A DNA stretch of 64,000 nt. Origin: Sphingomonas sp. CBMAI 2297 (GTDB taxonomy: Bacteria > Pseudomonadota > Alphaproteobacteria > Sphingomonadales > Sphingomonadaceae). This document shows, piece by piece, positions 1 through 8,606 of the stretch; position 1 is the first letter of the stretch, and the number at the start of each line of letters is the position of its first letter. The stretch spans positions 61,219 to 125,218 of the forward strand of contig NZ_JAPDIR010000013.1 in assembly GCF_029870595.1 (NCBI RefSeq). Reading direction: 5' to 3'. Both the position numbers and the translations under genes were made by a program. The notes under the pieces are model-generated. The model searched no databases. It was given only the letters and a program-made list of their open reading frames with translations, and was not told the origin of the DNA.

Positions 1-327
1 GTCATCACCATTCCCGACTATAGCTTCACGCTCGTGAAATATGGCGCGCCGTACAACGGCTTGTCCCAGGTCCTGCCGGGCGCGGGCTGCACCGGCGCGG
101 TGACGCTCGGCTACAGCACCCAGGATGGCACCGCCACGGCCGGCAATTATGCGCCGGCCAGCGGCACGATCACCATCCCGCCGGGCTCGACGATCATCCG
201 TTATCCGCTTAACAGCCTGTCGATCTACGGCGCGGAATCGCTTGAATTCTATGTGAACTTCACCGTCGTCTCGGGCGCGGCGACGCTCACCAAGCCCCAG
301 GCGACGATCTGGCTTAACGCCGATTAG
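1..327 (+). CDS. Calx-beta domain protein, C-terminal fragment (5' end outside window)
   Basis: The reading frame is open from the first base, so this is the last 108 residues of a longer protein. The visible part has the Calx-beta pattern: a strand, then 'STQDGTATAGNYAPASGTI', then a Pro-Gly turn, a glutamate-containing strand (ESLEFYVNF) and a final TIWL strand before the stop. Calx-beta domains are Ca2+-binding beta-sandwiches common in large secreted or surface proteins. It lies 55 bases upstream of an exported RHS gene on the same strand, so it may belong to the same surface-protein locus. Nothing can be said about the missing N-terminus. Confidence 0.7.
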   Translation, partial: VITIPDYSFTLVKYGAPYNGLSQVLPGAGCTGAVTLGYSTQDGTATAGNYAPASGTITIPPGSTIIRYPLNSLSIYGAESLEFYVNFTVVSGAATLTKPQATIWLNAD

Positions 328-382
328 CGGCTTCCCGCCCGTTCCCCCCAACCTTCCGGCTTCTTCTCCGAGGAGAATGCAA

Positions 383-2083
383 GTGATCCGTCGAATTCTG
401 CTATGCGGTGGCGCGGCCCTGGCGGTCCCGCAAATGGCCCTGGCCCAGCCGGCCGACCCGCGCGGGCTGCCCGCGCCGATGAACGAGGCCATCGACTCGA
501 ACCATGTCGATCTGGGCTCGGGAAGGCTGGCCTATGACTATCCGGGGCCCGCGATCGGGCCCAAGGACCTGAATCTCAGCCTGACCTACCTCTACCTGCT
601 CGAATCACCGTCCCGGACCAATTTCACGGGGGTGATGGAGCAAGGCAACCCGATCAGCCAGATGGGCCCCAGCCCCTATACCATCACGCTCGGCCGGCGC
701 ACGGTGGTGTTCCTGAAGACGACCAACGGCAATATCCTGCCGTACAAGATCCATGGTGGCGAAACGCTCTCCGGCAATGTCTTCACCGACTATGACGGGA
801 CGATCGCGGTCTTCTCGGTCGCGGCGACCAATCCCAATCGCTGGTATGTCTCGTCGATCACCAAGCCCAATGGCGAGCAGCTGATCTTCACCTATGACAC
901 GAGCCCGTCGGGCATACCCATGCTGCGCCGGGTGACCAGCAACGCCGGCTTCGCGCTCAACATCGCCTATAGCGCCTATGGCAACAGCGTCACCGCCTAC
1001 AACATGGCGGTCGATTATTGTCCGGCGCCCTCCACGGTCGCCTGTTCGCATTCGACCAACTGGCCCTCGATGACGGGTTTCAACGGCACGCTGACCGACA
1101 ATCTCGGCCGGCAGATGTATGTCTATGCCGGCTGGGCCTCCGCGCAGATCAAGTCGCCGGAGCAAGTGGCCACCGGCGTCGGCACGACCAACGTCACATA
1201 TGGCCAGAGCAGCCCCGGCTGGCCGAACACGGTGTATGGCAACGCCGATGGCGGCAAGGTCACTTCCATCCAGACGCCGAGCGGCACCTGGAGCTATACC
1301 TACAAGTCGGACCTGAACGCGCCCGTCGGCAGCACCCGCGTGAACTGGGCGAAGCGCACCGATCCCAACGGCAGGATATTCGAGGTCGCCACCTATTCCG
1401 GCGGCCTGAGCTATCGCAAGGACGAGCTCGGCCGGGAAAGCAGCTGGGTCCTCGATCAGGACTTCAACTATGCCGGCCGGATCAAGGAAGGCACGCTCCC
1501 CGAGGGCAACAAGGTCGCCTACACCTATGACGGCCGCGGCAACATCACCCAGGTCGTCACCACGCCCAAGCCCGGCTCGGGGCAGGCCGCGACGACCCAG
1601 ATCGCGTCCTTCCCGTCGGTCTGTGCGAGCGCCAGCAGCTGCAACCAGCCCGACTATATCGTCGACGCGAACGGCAATCGGACCGACTATGGCTATTATG
1701 CCTGGGGCGGCATCAAGTCTGAGCTGGGGCCGAGCGTCAACGGCGTGCGCCCGCTCAAGCGCTGGGAATATGTCCAGCTCTACGCCTATGTGAAGAACGC
1801 CTCCGGCGCGCTGGTGGCTGCCGGCCCGCCGATCTGGCGCCCCAGCCGCGAGATCGTCTGCAAGGAGACGATCAACGCCACCCAGGATGGTTGTGCCAGC
1901 CCCGCCGACGAGCTGGTGACTCAATATGAATATGGCGTGCCGGGCACTGCCAACAGCCTGTGGCTGCGCGGCGTCGTCCAGGATGCGACCGGCACGCCCG
2001 CCCGCACCTGCTATTCCTACGACAATTTCGGCAACCGCATCAGCGAGACGAAGCCGCGCGCCGGCCTCGCCAGCTGCAACTGA
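383..2083 (+). CDS. Exported RHS/YD-repeat protein (first of pair)
   Basis: About 566 residues with an N-terminal signal peptide (RRILLCGGAALAVPQMALAQ, cleavage after ALA or AQ) and scattered YD-repeat units such as YTYDGRGNIT and YDNFGNRIS. I chose GTG 383 because AGGAGA at 371-376 is correctly spaced from it, while ATG 377 touches the Shine-Dalgarno. The protein lacks the RHS core end motif (DPxG) and a toxin tip, so it is an upstream RHS segment rather than a full effector. The next RHS gene begins 23 bases later, so the two look like a split or duplicated RHS protein made from one transcript. No function beyond a sugar-binding or encapsulating RHS shell is claimed. Confidence 0.85.
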   Translation: MIRRILLCGGAALAVPQMALAQPADPRGLPAPMNEAIDSNHVDLGSGRLAYDYPGPAIGPKDLNLSLTYLYLLESPSRTNFTGVMEQGNPISQMGPSPYTITLGRRTVVFLKTTNGNILPYKIHGGETLSGNVFTDYDGTIAVFSVAATNPNRWYVSSITKPNGEQLIFTYDTSPSGIPMLRRVTSNAGFALNIAYSAYGNSVTAYNMAVDYCPAPSTVACSHSTNWPSMTGFNGTLTDNLGRQMYVYAGWASAQIKSPEQVATGVGTTNVTYGQSSPGWPNTVYGNADGGKVTSIQTPSGTWSYTYKSDLNAPVGSTRVNWAKRTDPNGRIFEVATYSGGLSYRKDELGRESSWVLDQDFNYAGRIKEGTLPEGNKVAYTYDGRGNITQVVTTPKPGSGQAATTQIASFPSVCASASSCNQPDYIVDANGNRTDYGYYAWGGIKSELGPSVNGVRPLKRWEYVQLYAYVKNASGALVAAGPPIWRPSREIVCKETINATQDGCASPADELVTQYEYGVPGTANSLWLRGVVQDATGTPARTCYSYDNFGNRISETKPRAGLASCN

Positions 2084-2106
2084 CCGCGATCGAAAGGGGA
2101 AGCGCG

Positions 2107-4716
2107 ATGAAGCTCGCTCATATCATGGCAGTTCCGCTGTCGTTCCTGCCTGCGATCGCCTGGGCCCAATCGAGCCCCTCGGCCTTCACCACGGGCTTGC
2201 GCTACGATGTCGCGGGCCAGCTCGTTGGCATGATCTCGCCGGACCCGGGCGGTGCCGGCTCACCGCACTATCCCGCGGTGCGGACGACCTACAACCAGGA
2301 CGGCAAGGTGGTGAAGGTCGAGACCGGCGACCTGTCCGCCTGGCAATCGGAGAATGTGCTCCCGAGCAGCTGGAGCGGCTTCACGCTCTTTCGCCAAGCG
2401 CTCACCGGCTATGATTCGGAAGGGCGCAAGATCTGGGAGAAGAGGGCCGACGCGGCCGGGAATGTCCTTGCGCTCACCCAGTTCAGCTATGACGCGGAAA
2501 GCCGGCTGGAATGTACCGCGGTCCGGATGAATCCCGCGGCGTTCGGCAGCCTGCCCGGCGCGTGCGTCCAGGGAACCCAGGGCAGCGACGGGCCCGATCG
2601 GATCGCGCGCAACCTCTATGATGCGGCCGGGCAGCTGGTGCAGGTGCGCAAGGGCGTGGGGACGAGCCTCGACCAAGCTTATGCCACCTATGGCTACACG
2701 CCGAACGGCAAGCAGGAATATGTCGTCGATGCCAATGGCAACAGGGCACGGCTGACCTATGACGGCTTCGATCGTCAGGCGCAGTGGCAATTCCCCGCGG
2801 CAAGCGTGCCCATCGGCTTCAACCCGGCAACGCCGGCCAGCGCCCTGACCAGCGCGGGCGCGGTCAACAGCTATGATTACGAAGCCTATGGCTACGACGC
2901 CAATGGCAACCGCACCATGATGCGCAAGCGCGACGGTCGCGCCTTCACCTATGTTTATGATGCATTGAACCGGATGACGTCGAAGATCGTGCCGGACGCC
3001 TGCGTATCGGGCTATGCCTGCACCAACGTCCCCGCCGCGATGACGCGCGACGTCTATTTCAGCTACGACTTGCGCGGCCTGCAGACCGCTGCGCGCTTCG
3101 ACAGCGCCTCCGGCGCCGATGCGGTGCTCAACAGCTATGACGGCTTCGGGCGGATCAGCTCGACGACCACGTCGATGAGTGGCGTCAGCCGCACCATGAG
3201 CTTCCTGTACGACGGCGACGGCAACCGCACGCGGATCACCCATCCGGACGGCAGATACTTCGTCTATGCCTATAACGGTGCCGACCGGCTGGTCTCGATT
3301 CTCGAGAACGGCTCGGGCGCTGTCGTGACGATGAACTGGGACATCCAGGGGCGCCGCGGGAGCGAAGTGCGCGGCGGCGTGACCTCGACCTATGGTTATG
3401 ACGCGATCTCGCGGTTGAACAGTCTCAGCGACGATCTGGCCGGGAGCGGCTATGACCTGACGACGACCCTGGGCCGCAATGCGCCGGGGCAGATCACCAG
3501 CCGGACGCGCTCGAACGCTTTGTACGACTTCGGCTATACCAACGCCAATCGCGCCTATGCGCCCAACGGCCTCAACCAATATTCGAGCGTCGGCGGCAAT
3601 GCATATGGCTATGATTCCAACGGCAATCTGACGTGGGACGGCGTCAACAGCTACACCTATGACGCGGAGAACCGCCTGGTGGTGACGTCGGCCAACGTGA
3701 CGCTCACCTATGATCCGGCCGGGCGCCTGTACCAGACTTACAAGCAGGGCAATGGCGCGGTCCAGTTCCTCTATGACGGCGACCGGCTGACGCTGGAATA
3801 TGCCAGCTGGGGCAGCGTGCTTGCCCGCTATGTTCACGGCGCCGGCAACGATGATCCTCTGCTATGGTATAATGGCGCCGCCCTTGGCGATCGTGCGAGC
3901 CTGCAGGCCGATTACCGGGGTTCGGTCGTGTCCGTCGCCGATGCGGGCGGCAATGGCATCGCCGCCTATTCCTATGACGAATATGGCATTCCGGGCGGAA
4001 ATTATGCGAGCCGCTTCCAATATACCGGCCAAGCCTGGCTCCCGGAGATCGGGATGTATTATTACAAGGCCCGCATCTACTCGCCCATGCTGGGGCGGTT
4101 CATGCAGACGGATCCGGTCGGGTACAAGGACCAGATGAATCTCTATGCCTATGCTTCGAGCGATCCGGTCAACATGACCGATCCCACCGGCATGTGGCAA
4201 ATCGTCTATGAGGGCAGCGCTGCCCGCCAGGCGGAACTCAAGGGGATCCTCGAAAAGGCCGCGAGCGCGGATCCGATCCTGGCGCAACGATACAAGCAGC
4301 TTCAGGACTCACGGAATGTCCATGTCATACGGGCCGTCGAGGATTTCCCCGGCTCCAGACCCTCGAGCTCCATGCCGAACGACATCAACAAGTTCGACTT
4401 GTCCAAGGCAACCGATTCCAGGAACGGCAAGGGATCGGGCAGCCTGAACTATATAACTACCGAAAATACCACGATGGACATTGGCGGCGGGCTGAAGGAC
4501 TTTCCCTTCTCTCCGGGCGCGGTGGCCGCGCACGAGATTCTGTACCATGCCTGGGCCAAGGATAGCGGCACCAGAAGTATAGAGGTCGACAAGGATGGCA
4601 ATTCGGTTGAAGAGCAGAATGCGACCAAGACAGAGAATATCTACCGCGAAAGCCCGACGGTTCGCGAGCTTCGCCGCCCCTGGTACGTTCCCCCGGATCA
4701 GGTTCAGCATTTCTAG
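2107..4716 (+). CDS. Exported RHS-repeat protein with metallopeptidase-like C-terminal tip
   Basis: About 869 residues. ATG 2107 follows an AGGGGA Shine-Dalgarno and begins a good signal peptide ending AIAWAQ; the frame is open further upstream but that overlaps the previous gene. Many YD repeats run from about residue 20 to 640. The RHS-associated core is clear: YYYKARIYSPMLGRFMQTDP, then NLYAYASSDPVNMTDPTG, ending near residue 695. The 174-residue tip that follows carries HEILYH near residue 809 and, further on, EEQNATKTENIYR. This resembles the HE...H and E..TEN..R pattern of RHS-linked M91/NleD-type zinc peptidases, but with HExxxH spacing instead of HExxH. A polymorphic toxin is therefore plausible but unproven. 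The following gene may encode its immunity protein. Confidence 0.85.
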   Translation: MKLAHIMAVPLSFLPAIAWAQSSPSAFTTGLRYDVAGQLVGMISPDPGGAGSPHYPAVRTTYNQDGKVVKVETGDLSAWQSENVLPSSWSGFTLFRQALTGYDSEGRKIWEKRADAAGNVLALTQFSYDAESRLECTAVRMNPAAFGSLPGACVQGTQGSDGPDRIARNLYDAAGQLVQVRKGVGTSLDQAYATYGYTPNGKQEYVVDANGNRARLTYDGFDRQAQWQFPAASVPIGFNPATPASALTSAGAVNSYDYEAYGYDANGNRTMMRKRDGRAFTYVYDALNRMTSKIVPDACVSGYACTNVPAAMTRDVYFSYDLRGLQTAARFDSASGADAVLNSYDGFGRISSTTTSMSGVSRTMSFLYDGDGNRTRITHPDGRYFVYAYNGADRLVSILENGSGAVVTMNWDIQGRRGSEVRGGVTSTYGYDAISRLNSLSDDLAGSGYDLTTTLGRNAPGQITSRTRSNALYDFGYTNANRAYAPNGLNQYSSVGGNAYGYDSNGNLTWDGVNSYTYDAENRLVVTSANVTLTYDPAGRLYQTYKQGNGAVQFLYDGDRLTLEYASWGSVLARYVHGAGNDDPLLWYNGAALGDRASLQADYRGSVVSVADAGGNGIAAYSYDEYGIPGGNYASRFQYTGQAWLPEIGMYYYKARIYSPMLGRFMQTDPVGYKDQMNLYAYASSDPVNMTDPTGMWQIVYEGSAARQAELKGILEKAASADPILAQRYKQLQDSRNVHVIRAVEDFPGSRPSSSMPNDINKFDLSKATDSRNGKGSGSLNYITTENTTMDIGGGLKDFPFSPGAVAAHEILYHAWAKDSGTRSIEVDKDGNSVEEQNATKTENIYRESPTVRELRRPWYVPPDQVQHF

Positions 4717-5089
4717 CCTGGCGATACTGGGCATTATGCTGGCGATGACGGCAAGCACGACGGCAAGCGCCCGGCATATCCAGGATCATGCCCGAGTCTG
4801 GAGGACGGATTGCATCGATGGCGGCGGCCAGAGCCTCCGAAATGTCGAGGTGGATCGTGAGGCGATTCTCGAATCCTATCGAGACTATTACGCGCAACCA
4901 TATAACAACTACATCTATCCATTGATGCCGTACAGGTCGGCACATAGGGATGATGGGAAAGGGATATTCTTTCTCTTCTTCCGAATAGATGGAGTGGATG
5001 ACGTATCCGTAATATATGTTGTCGATTCAAATAAGGTGAGGGACAGGTTCGTATATTCCACGATCAATAAGGCTAAATGCTCCTATTGA
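4619..5089 (+). CDS. Exported small protein, candidate immunity partner of the RHS tip
   Basis: I do not recognise a family. The frame is open from 4595; possible starts are ATG 4595, ATG 4619 or ATG 4736. ATG 4619 gives an arginine-rich n-region followed by a hydrophobic stretch (SISSLAILGIMLAM) and an ASA cleavage site, which is the best signal peptide. The mature part is about 105 residues with two cysteines flanking the fold (TDCIDGG, KAKCSY). The gene overlaps the end of the RHS toxin gene. Its last 150 bases are clearly more AT-rich than the neighbours (ATA, AAT and ATT codons), a sign of recent transfer. Position, size and export suit a periplasmic immunity protein; this is inference from context. 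Confidence 0.6.
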   Translation: MRPRQRISTAKARRFASFAAPGTFPRIRFSISSLAILGIMLAMTASTTASARHIQDHARVWRTDCIDGGGQSLRNVEVDREAILESYRDYYAQPYNNYIYPLMPYRSAHRDDGKGIFFLFFRIDGVDDVSVIYVVDSNKVRDRFVYSTINKAKCSY

Positions 5090-5103
5090 GCGGTGGCGGA
5101 AAG

Positions 5104-5147
5104 AATGGCGCACCCGAAGGGAGCGACATTGAACCCGACAGGGTTCG
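5104..5147. repeat. Partial copies of the tRNA-Arg 3' end
   Basis: Bases 5104-5117 are identical to 5194-5207, the CCA end and acceptor strand of the adjacent minus-strand tRNA-Arg. Bases 5133-5147 match 5201-5215 of the same tRNA (acceptor to T-loop) at 14 of 15 positions. Both copies have the same orientation as the gene. Such fragments are what integration and imprecise excision at a tRNA 3' end leave behind, and they lie directly against the low-GC end of the RHS island. No integrase is visible, so this is only a candidate attachment scar. Confidence 0.5.
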
Positions 5148-5195
5148 CAAGCGCGAACGCGCGCCCGAGCTTATGCGAGGTTCTAAATCAAATAA

Positions 5196-5272
<77 letters not shown>

Positions 5273-5359
5273 GTGCCGGCGAAACGCCGGAGACAGGGCC
5301 TCTACAGCAGGATGGCGCGGGCCTCAATCCCGAAAGCGTGACCGGGCATCGCTCCGATG

Positions 5360-6439
5360 CTAGCGCAGGCGGATGGCGGGCCCGAGCGCCGCGCCGCTCA
5401 GCGGCAGCAGCATCTCGACGCGGAAGCCGCCCTCGTCGCGGCCCGCCTTCACCGACGCATCGGCGCCGAACAGCGTCTCCAGGCGCCGGCTCACGATGGA
5501 GAGGCCGCGCCCCGTGCCGGGAGGGACCGCGCCGGCTGCGCCGGCCCCCATCCCCGTATCCGCCACCGTCAGTAGCAGCCGCCCGGAATCGCGCGCCGCG
5601 CGCACGGTCACCGAAGCGGCGCCGCGGGACGGGTGCACCGCATATTTCAGCGCATTCTCGACCAGGGGCTGGAGGATGAGCCGCGGCACCGCCGCCTCCG
5701 CCAGGTCGTCTGGGCAATCGATGCGCACGTCCGGCGTGCTGGCGAAGCGCACCGATTCGATGGCCAGATAGGCTTCGACGAGCTCGATTTCCTCCGCGAG
5801 TGGGACCAGGGCGGCATCCGCGCCGTCCAGGCAGGCCCGCATATAGGCCGAAAGGCGCTCCAGCAGCATTTCCGCTTCCGCGTTGCGCCCGGAGAGCACC
5901 AGCGAGGACAGGCCGTTGAAGGTGTTGAACAGCATGTGCGGGTTGAGCTCGTTGCGCAGCGCCTCGATCTGGGCCGCGCGCGCGGCCTCGCGGGCTTCCT
6001 CGGCGGTGCGGGCGTTGCGCGCTGCCCGGTTCATCGCGGCGATCAGCTCGAAGATCAGCGCCTGGATGATGAATATCCAGACATAGACGGCGACGTTGAG
6101 CGCCAGGGCCCGCAGGAACTCCCCGGTCGGCTTGCGGCCAAAGACCTCCCGCATCAGTTCGTAGAACCATTGGTCGATGGCGGCCTGGATGACGACGATG
6201 ACGAGGAGCAGCGGGACCAGCCGGATCCAGCGGCCGGTCAGCGACCGCGTCTCCAGCTGTCTTATCCCCGCCTGCAGGACCAGCGAAAGCAGGACGCCGC
6301 TGACCGGTACCCCGGCGACGTAGCACAGGTACCAGAGATGCGGCAGGCCGCTCGCCGAGGCCGCGCCGATCGAGGCGAACGCCGCCATCGTCCCGAGCCA
6401 GAGGCCCAAGGTTATCAGGAAGATCTGCCTACGATCCAC
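5360..6439 (-). CDS. LytS/YehU-type membrane sensor histidine kinase
   Basis: About 359 residues. The N-terminal 150 residues contain four hydrophobic segments. After a helical linker comes the His_kinase H-box LNPHMLFNTFNGL (His near residue 168), then an HATPase domain with N-box LVENALKYAVHP, DTGMGAG and GTGRGLSIVSRRL. Kinases of this family usually phosphorylate LytTR response regulators. GTG 6439 is chosen because GGGGGGAA precedes it; the frame is open to 6478. No response regulator is adjacent, although a LytTR-domain gene lies at 27.2-28.0 kb. In the H-box the usual PHFLFN reads PHMLFN. Confidence 0.9.
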   Translation of the reverse strand: MDRRQIFLITLGLWLGTMAAFASIGAASASGLPHLWYLCYVAGVPVSGVLLSLVLQAGIRQLETRSLTGRWIRLVPLLLVIVVIQAAIDQWFYELMREVFGRKPTGEFLRALALNVAVYVWIFIIQALIFELIAAMNRAARNARTAEEAREAARAAQIEALRNELNPHMLFNTFNGLSSLVLSGRNAEAEMLLERLSAYMRACLDGADAALVPLAEEIELVEAYLAIESVRFASTPDVRIDCPDDLAEAAVPRLILQPLVENALKYAVHPSRGAASVTVRAARDSGRLLLTVADTGMGAGAAGAVPPGTGRGLSIVSRRLETLFGADASVKAGRDEGGFRVEMLLPLSGAALGPAIRLR

Positions 6440-6589
6440 GCGTTCCCCCCAAACCCGGATCCAGCGACGATGGCGCAAGCCGGAAAAGCAGCGCCTCCGG
6501 CCGTATCCGAACCGGTGGGCCCGCCTCGCCCCCTCGCACTCAGCTACGGGTTTCGGCGGGCCTGGTAAAGCCTTGGCATGCCGGGGGGA

Positions 6590-7255
6590 TCACTGCCCTG
6601 CGGTTGCCCCGGCTCGTTTCGGCGCGGGAGTCTTGGGCCGGTAGGGGCACAGGTCGGCGACGGCGCAGCGCCAGCATTCCGGCGTGCGGGCCTTGCAGGT
6701 GTAGCGGCCATGCAGGATGAGCCAGTGATGCGCGTGCAGCCGGAAAGGCTGCGGCACCGCTTTCTCCAGCTTCTTCTCCACCGCCAGCGGCGTCTTGCCC
6801 GGTGCCAGCCCGGTCCGGTTACCGACGCGGAAGATATGCGTGTCGACCGCGAAGGTTTCCGCGCCGAACGCCGTGTTCATCACGACGTTGGCGGTCTTGC
6901 GCCCGACGCCCGGCAGCTGCTCGAGCGCGTCGCGATCGGCGGGAACCTGGCCGCCATGGTCGCGGATCAGCGCTTCGGAAAGCGCGATCACGTTCTTCGC
7001 CTTGGTGTTGAACAGCCCGATCGTCTTGATGTGCCGCTTCAGCTCCGCTTCGCCCAGCGCGACCATCTTCTCCGGCGTATCGACTTCGCGGAACAGCGCG
7101 CGCGTCGCCTTGTTCACGCCGGCATCGGTGGCCTGGGCCGAAAGCACCACCGCTACCAGCAGCGTATAGTCGTTGACATATTCCAGTTCGGTCTCGGGAT
7201 GGGGATTGTCTGCCGCGAGCCTGGAGAAGAACTCGAAGACGTCCTGCTTCTTCAC
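6590..7255 (-). CDS. nth: Endonuclease III (DNA glycosylase/AP lyase)
   Basis: A 221-residue base-excision repair enzyme that removes oxidised pyrimidines and cuts at abasic sites. The helix-hairpin-helix LPGVGRKTANVV carries the catalytic lysine, and VDTHIFRV holds the catalytic aspartate. The iron-sulfur loop has the full C-x6-C-x2-C-x5-C pattern (CKARTPECWRCAVADLC). GTG 7255 overlaps the dapB stop (GTGA), so translation is probably coupled; the frame is open further upstream but that would lie inside dapB. Length and motifs are normal. Confidence 0.97.
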   Translation of the reverse strand: MKKQDVFEFFSRLAADNPHPETELEYVNDYTLLVAVVLSAQATDAGVNKATRALFREVDTPEKMVALGEAELKRHIKTIGLFNTKAKNVIALSEALIRDHGGQVPADRDALEQLPGVGRKTANVVMNTAFGAETFAVDTHIFRVGNRTGLAPGKTPLAVEKKLEKAVPQPFRLHAHHWLILHGRYTCKARTPECWRCAVADLCPYRPKTPAPKRAGATAGQ

Positions 7256-7980
7256 TCTCCCAGCACCTGGTCCATCGTGTAGCGGCCGGCCGGCTTGCCC
7301 GCGAGCCACAGCGCCGCCTTCACCGCGCCGCGGGCGAAGATCGCGCGGTCGTCGGCGCGGTGGATCAGTTCGATCCGCTCGCCCTGAGTGGCGAACACCA
7401 CGCTGTGATCGCCGACCACCGAGCCGCCGCGCAGGCTCGCCAGTCCGATCGTGCCCGAGGAGCGCGGGCCGACCGTGCCGGCGCGGTCGGTCACTTCCGC
7501 TTCCGCAAGCGTGGTGCCCATGCCCGCCGCCGCGGCATTGCCCAGCATCAGCGCGGTGCCGGAGGGGGCGTCGGCCTTGTGGCGGTGGTGCATCTCGACG
7601 ATCTCGATGTCCCAGTCGGCGCCGAGCCGCGCCGCCGCCTCGCGCACCAGCCGCTGGAGCAGGCCGATGCCGAGCGAGGTGTTGCCGGTCTGCAGCACCG
7701 CGATCTCCCGCGCGGCGGCATCGATCAGCGCATGATGCTGGGGCGAGAGGCCGGTGGTGCCGATCACGATCGGCCTGCCCGCCGCGCGGGCGGCCGCGAG
7801 ATGCGCCTCGAGCGCCTGGGGGGCGGAGAAGTCGATCAGCACATCGGCCGCCGCCGCGATCGCCAAGGGGTCGTCCCGCACGTCCGCCCCGCCCGCGACC
7901 TGCGCGTTCATCTCGGGCGCGGCTGCCGCGATCGCCTGCCCCATCCGGCCGAGGCTGCCATAGATGCCGATGCTGGTCAT
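7252..7980 (-). CDS. dapB: 4-hydroxy-tetrahydrodipicolinate reductase
   Basis: A 242-residue NAD(P)H enzyme of the lysine/diaminopimelate pathway that reduces the dihydrodipicolinate-level intermediate to tetrahydrodipicolinate. The dinucleotide-binding start is GIYGSLGRMG; the family signature is EIVEMHHRHKADAPSGTA, with the paired histidines and the K-x-D-A-P-S-G-T motif; TGNTSLGIGLL is the substrate loop. It sits between a small exported-protein gene and nth in one minus-strand operon and overlaps nth by four bases. Slightly short for the family, but all key motifs are present. Confidence 0.97.
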   Translation of the reverse strand: MTSIGIYGSLGRMGQAIAAAAPEMNAQVAGGADVRDDPLAIAAAADVLIDFSAPQALEAHLAAARAAGRPIVIGTTGLSPQHHALIDAAAREIAVLQTGNTSLGIGLLQRLVREAAARLGADWDIEIVEMHHRHKADAPSGTALMLGNAAAAGMGTTLAEAEVTDRAGTVGPRSSGTIGLASLRGGSVVGDHSVVFATQGERIELIHRADDRAIFARGAVKAALWLAGKPAGRYTMDQVLGE

Positions 7981-8020
7981 AGGCGCTCCTCTGGCACAGC
8001 CGGGGGGCTGCGCGACAGGG

Positions 8021-8371
8021 TTATTTCGCGTCGTCTTCCTGCTTCCCGGGCTTCCTGCCGAGCGGGATGGTCGCGGTGGCCATCAGGCCGACGCCCTTGG
8101 CACCGGGCAATTCGCGCTGCACTGCCGCCACCGTGCCGCTGCCGCCACCAGGCAGGCGGAAATCGGGGCGCAGCGGTTTCTCCGCCCAGCGTGCCTCGTC
8201 GAGCGTCGGCAGGCGGTGGCCGAGGCGGTTGCCGCACACGGTGATCGTGTCCCCGCCCGGCCGGCAGGGGCGCTTCGGCACCATCGCGGCATCGCCCGCC
8301 TCGTCCGGGCTGGGGAAGATCGGCGCGCGATCCTGCGCGGCAAGGGCGACGAGGAGGATTGCGGCGAGCAT
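8021..8371 (-). CDS. Small exported hypothetical protein
   Basis: About 116 residues, not recognised. ATG 8371 begins a short hydrophobic segment (MLAAILLVALAAQ) that looks like a signal peptide; a TTG at 8401 would add ten residues. The mature protein is proline- and arginine-rich, has two cysteines (RPCRPGG and TVCGNRLGHR) and no known catalytic motif. It is 40 bases upstream of dapB in the same direction and probably the first gene of that operon. No clear Shine-Dalgarno is seen for either start. Confidence 0.65.
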   Translation of the reverse strand: MLAAILLVALAAQDRAPIFPSPDEAGDAAMVPKRPCRPGGDTITVCGNRLGHRLPTLDEARWAEKPLRPDFRLPGGGSGTVAAVQRELPGAKGVGLMATATIPLGRKPGKQEDDAK

Positions 8372-8456
8372 GCGCGGGAGTGAACGCCCGATTTGCGGCA
8401 AGGGGATGGCGAGCCGCCGCGTTGCGCGTGAGAGGTGGGGATGCGATGAGCGCCCA

Positions 8457-8606
8457 ATGTCCGCCCGCTACGTCCTTTTCTGCGCCAACCCGCTCGACAC
8501 CAGCAGGGTCGAGCCCGATTTCGCGGATGAAGTCGGCGATGGGCAGGTTTCCGGGCTTCCCGATCCTGCCGCCGCGAAGGCAATATTCGAGGAGTTGTCG
8601 GCGTGA
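8457..8606 (+). CDS. Short ORF upstream of the sirtuin gene, possibly a deletion remnant
   Basis: A 49-residue frame starting MSARYVLFCANPLD and ending IFEELSA. Its stop codon overlaps the GTG start of the sirtuin gene (GTGA), which suggests translational coupling and a translated frame. The start resembles the N-terminus of some ATP-grasp proteins of alphaproteobacteria, and the end looks like the end of a longer protein, so an internal deletion is possible. That resemblance is from memory and weak. No strong Shine-Dalgarno is visible. Confidence 0.45.
   Translation: MSARYVLFCANPLDTSRVEPDFADEVGDGQVSGLPDPAAAKAIFEELSA

Noticed and set aside
605..1924. 439-residue minus-strand frame opposite the first RHS gene
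   Set aside because: Composition is that of an antisense shadow of a GC-rich gene (Arg/Gly/Ala-rich, no motif), while the plus strand has clear YD repeats.
2260..3837. Long minus-strand frame inside the second RHS gene
   Set aside because: Shadow frame; no start signal and no family pattern.
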